Assembly: GCF_003633895.1 (NCBI RefSeq)
Contig: NZ_RBID01000017.1
Location: 222,507 to 286,506 of the forward strand
Direction: 5' to 3'
DNA length: 64,000 bases
Source of the DNA: Vogesella indigofera
GTDB lineage: Bacteria > Pseudomonadota > Gammaproteobacteria > Burkholderiales > Chromobacteriaceae
The notes below the pieces were generated by a model. It was given only the letters and a program-made list of their open reading frames with translations, was not told where the DNA came from and searched no databases. Shown piece after piece: positions 63,762-64,000 of this stretch. Each line of letters begins with the position of its first letter. Positions within the stretch are counted from its first letter, which is position 1. A program made the position numbers and the translations under genes.

Positions 63762-64000
63762 TTATTCGCTTTTCGGACGCAGCGCGGCGAGGGCCGCCTT
63801 TTGCATTTCCAGGGTGCGGATCTGCATCGACAGCGCGCCCAGGTTCATGGTGAGCCAGGTTTCCACCACGCGCAGCTCGGCCATGCGGCGGTCGATTTCC
63901 TCTTCGCTCATCGGTGGCAGGAACGGCTGGGCGCCCGGCGGGGTCGCGCTTTGCATCATCTGGCGGAACAGGGCGAACGGATCGGCAGGATTGAAATCGG
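63762..64000 (-). CDS. PhaM-like polyhydroxyalkanoate granule-associated protein (partial)
   Basis: The frame runs off the window edge; the visible C-terminal 78 residues begin D-F-N-P-A-D-P-F-A-L-F-R-Q-M. The segment E-E-E-I-D-R-R-M-A-E-L-R-V-V-E-T-W-L-T-M-N-L followed by I-R-T-L-E-M-Q-K-A-A-L resembles the conserved helical domain of PhaM, the activator of class I PHA synthase in betaproteobacteria. An internal ATG at 63959 is not the start, since the homology continues upstream. Identity is by memory of the family and not certain. Confidence 0.7.
   Translation of the reverse strand, partial: DFNPADPFALFRQMMQSATPPGAQPFLPPMSEEEIDRRMAELRVVETWLTMNLGALSMQIRTLEMQKAALAALRPKSE

Overview
This window is about 64 kb of dense, high-GC chromosome from a betaproteobacterium. 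The most likely family is Chromobacteriaceae in the order Neisseriales (Vogesella, Chromobacterium or Aquitalea type). I infer this from the rbfA-truB-rpsO-pnp order, the protein character, the liu and flagellar gene content and the terminator style; the genus is a guess. I see no phage, CRISPR array, rRNA or tRNA. The known Neisseriaceae uptake word GCCGTCTGAA was not noticed in a visual read.

Layout. 1-3.6 kb: translation and RNA decay (end of a probable rbfA, truB, rpsO, pnp). 3.7-6.4 kb: alkylation repair, with alkA divergent from ada-alkB. 6.5-8.2 kb: an acyl-CoA synthetase. 8.4-11.2 kb: a soluble hybrid histidine kinase and its response regulator. 11.2-21.4 kb: housekeeping genes (a Gfo/Idh/MocA oxidoreductase, a YdgA-like protein, a fatty acid desaturase, RidA, an SbmA/YddA-type ABC exporter, cysS, rpmE, a GT39-like glycosyltransferase). 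21.5-25.2 kb: acetoacetyl-CoA synthetase, a VOC protein and an IclR regulator with a palindromic operator candidate. 25.4-29.3 kb: a DUF2249 protein and the rmlBDAC operon for dTDP-L-rhamnose. 29.5-38.9 kb: leucine/isovalerate catabolism (HMG-CoA lyase, methylcrotonyl-CoA carboxylase alpha and beta, methylglutaconyl-CoA hydratase, isovaleryl-CoA dehydrogenase, a MerR-type LiuR and a divergent acyl-CoA ligase). Two ACGTTAACGT palindromes there look like LiuR operators. With the acetoacetyl-CoA synthetase at 21.5 kb the set runs from leucine to acetoacetate and acetyl-CoA. 39-49.8 kb: small unknown proteins, a pirin, a secreted S8 protease, an unusual radical SAM protein, yheS, tsaD and an OsmC-like protein. 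50.1-60.3 kb: flgBCDEFGHI, flgJ and flgKL, with sigma-54-like promoters before flgB and flgJ and a sigma-28-like promoter before flgK. 60.3-64 kb: argE, a sodium:neurotransmitter-type symporter, a small secreted or anchored protein, and the end of a PhaM-like gene.

The most striking signal is not a gene. A 13-bp word, AASGTTGGCCGCA (S = G or C), occurs exactly 32 times on the two strands by my reading, where a random 64 kb would hold essentially none. It sits as inverted pairs, full or imperfect, at eight of nine convergent gene junctions, singly downstream of other genes, and inside eleven coding sequences. In eight of those it is read as (R/T)-L-A-A with the otherwise disfavoured TTG and AGG codons. 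It occurs in no divergent promoter region. That distribution matches the DNA uptake sequences of Neisseriaceae and Pasteurellaceae, but the word is different, so it is a candidate undescribed uptake-type or genome-wide signal.

A second repeat family is a roughly 150-bp MITE-like element present three times. It has 17-bp terminal inverted repeats and 3-bp TNA flanks, and each copy sits exactly on the stop codon of a gene. A third repeat with CACGGAA arms interrupts the liu cluster twice, and the 5' end of the methylcrotonyl-CoA carboxylase alpha gene is duplicated just upstream of itself.
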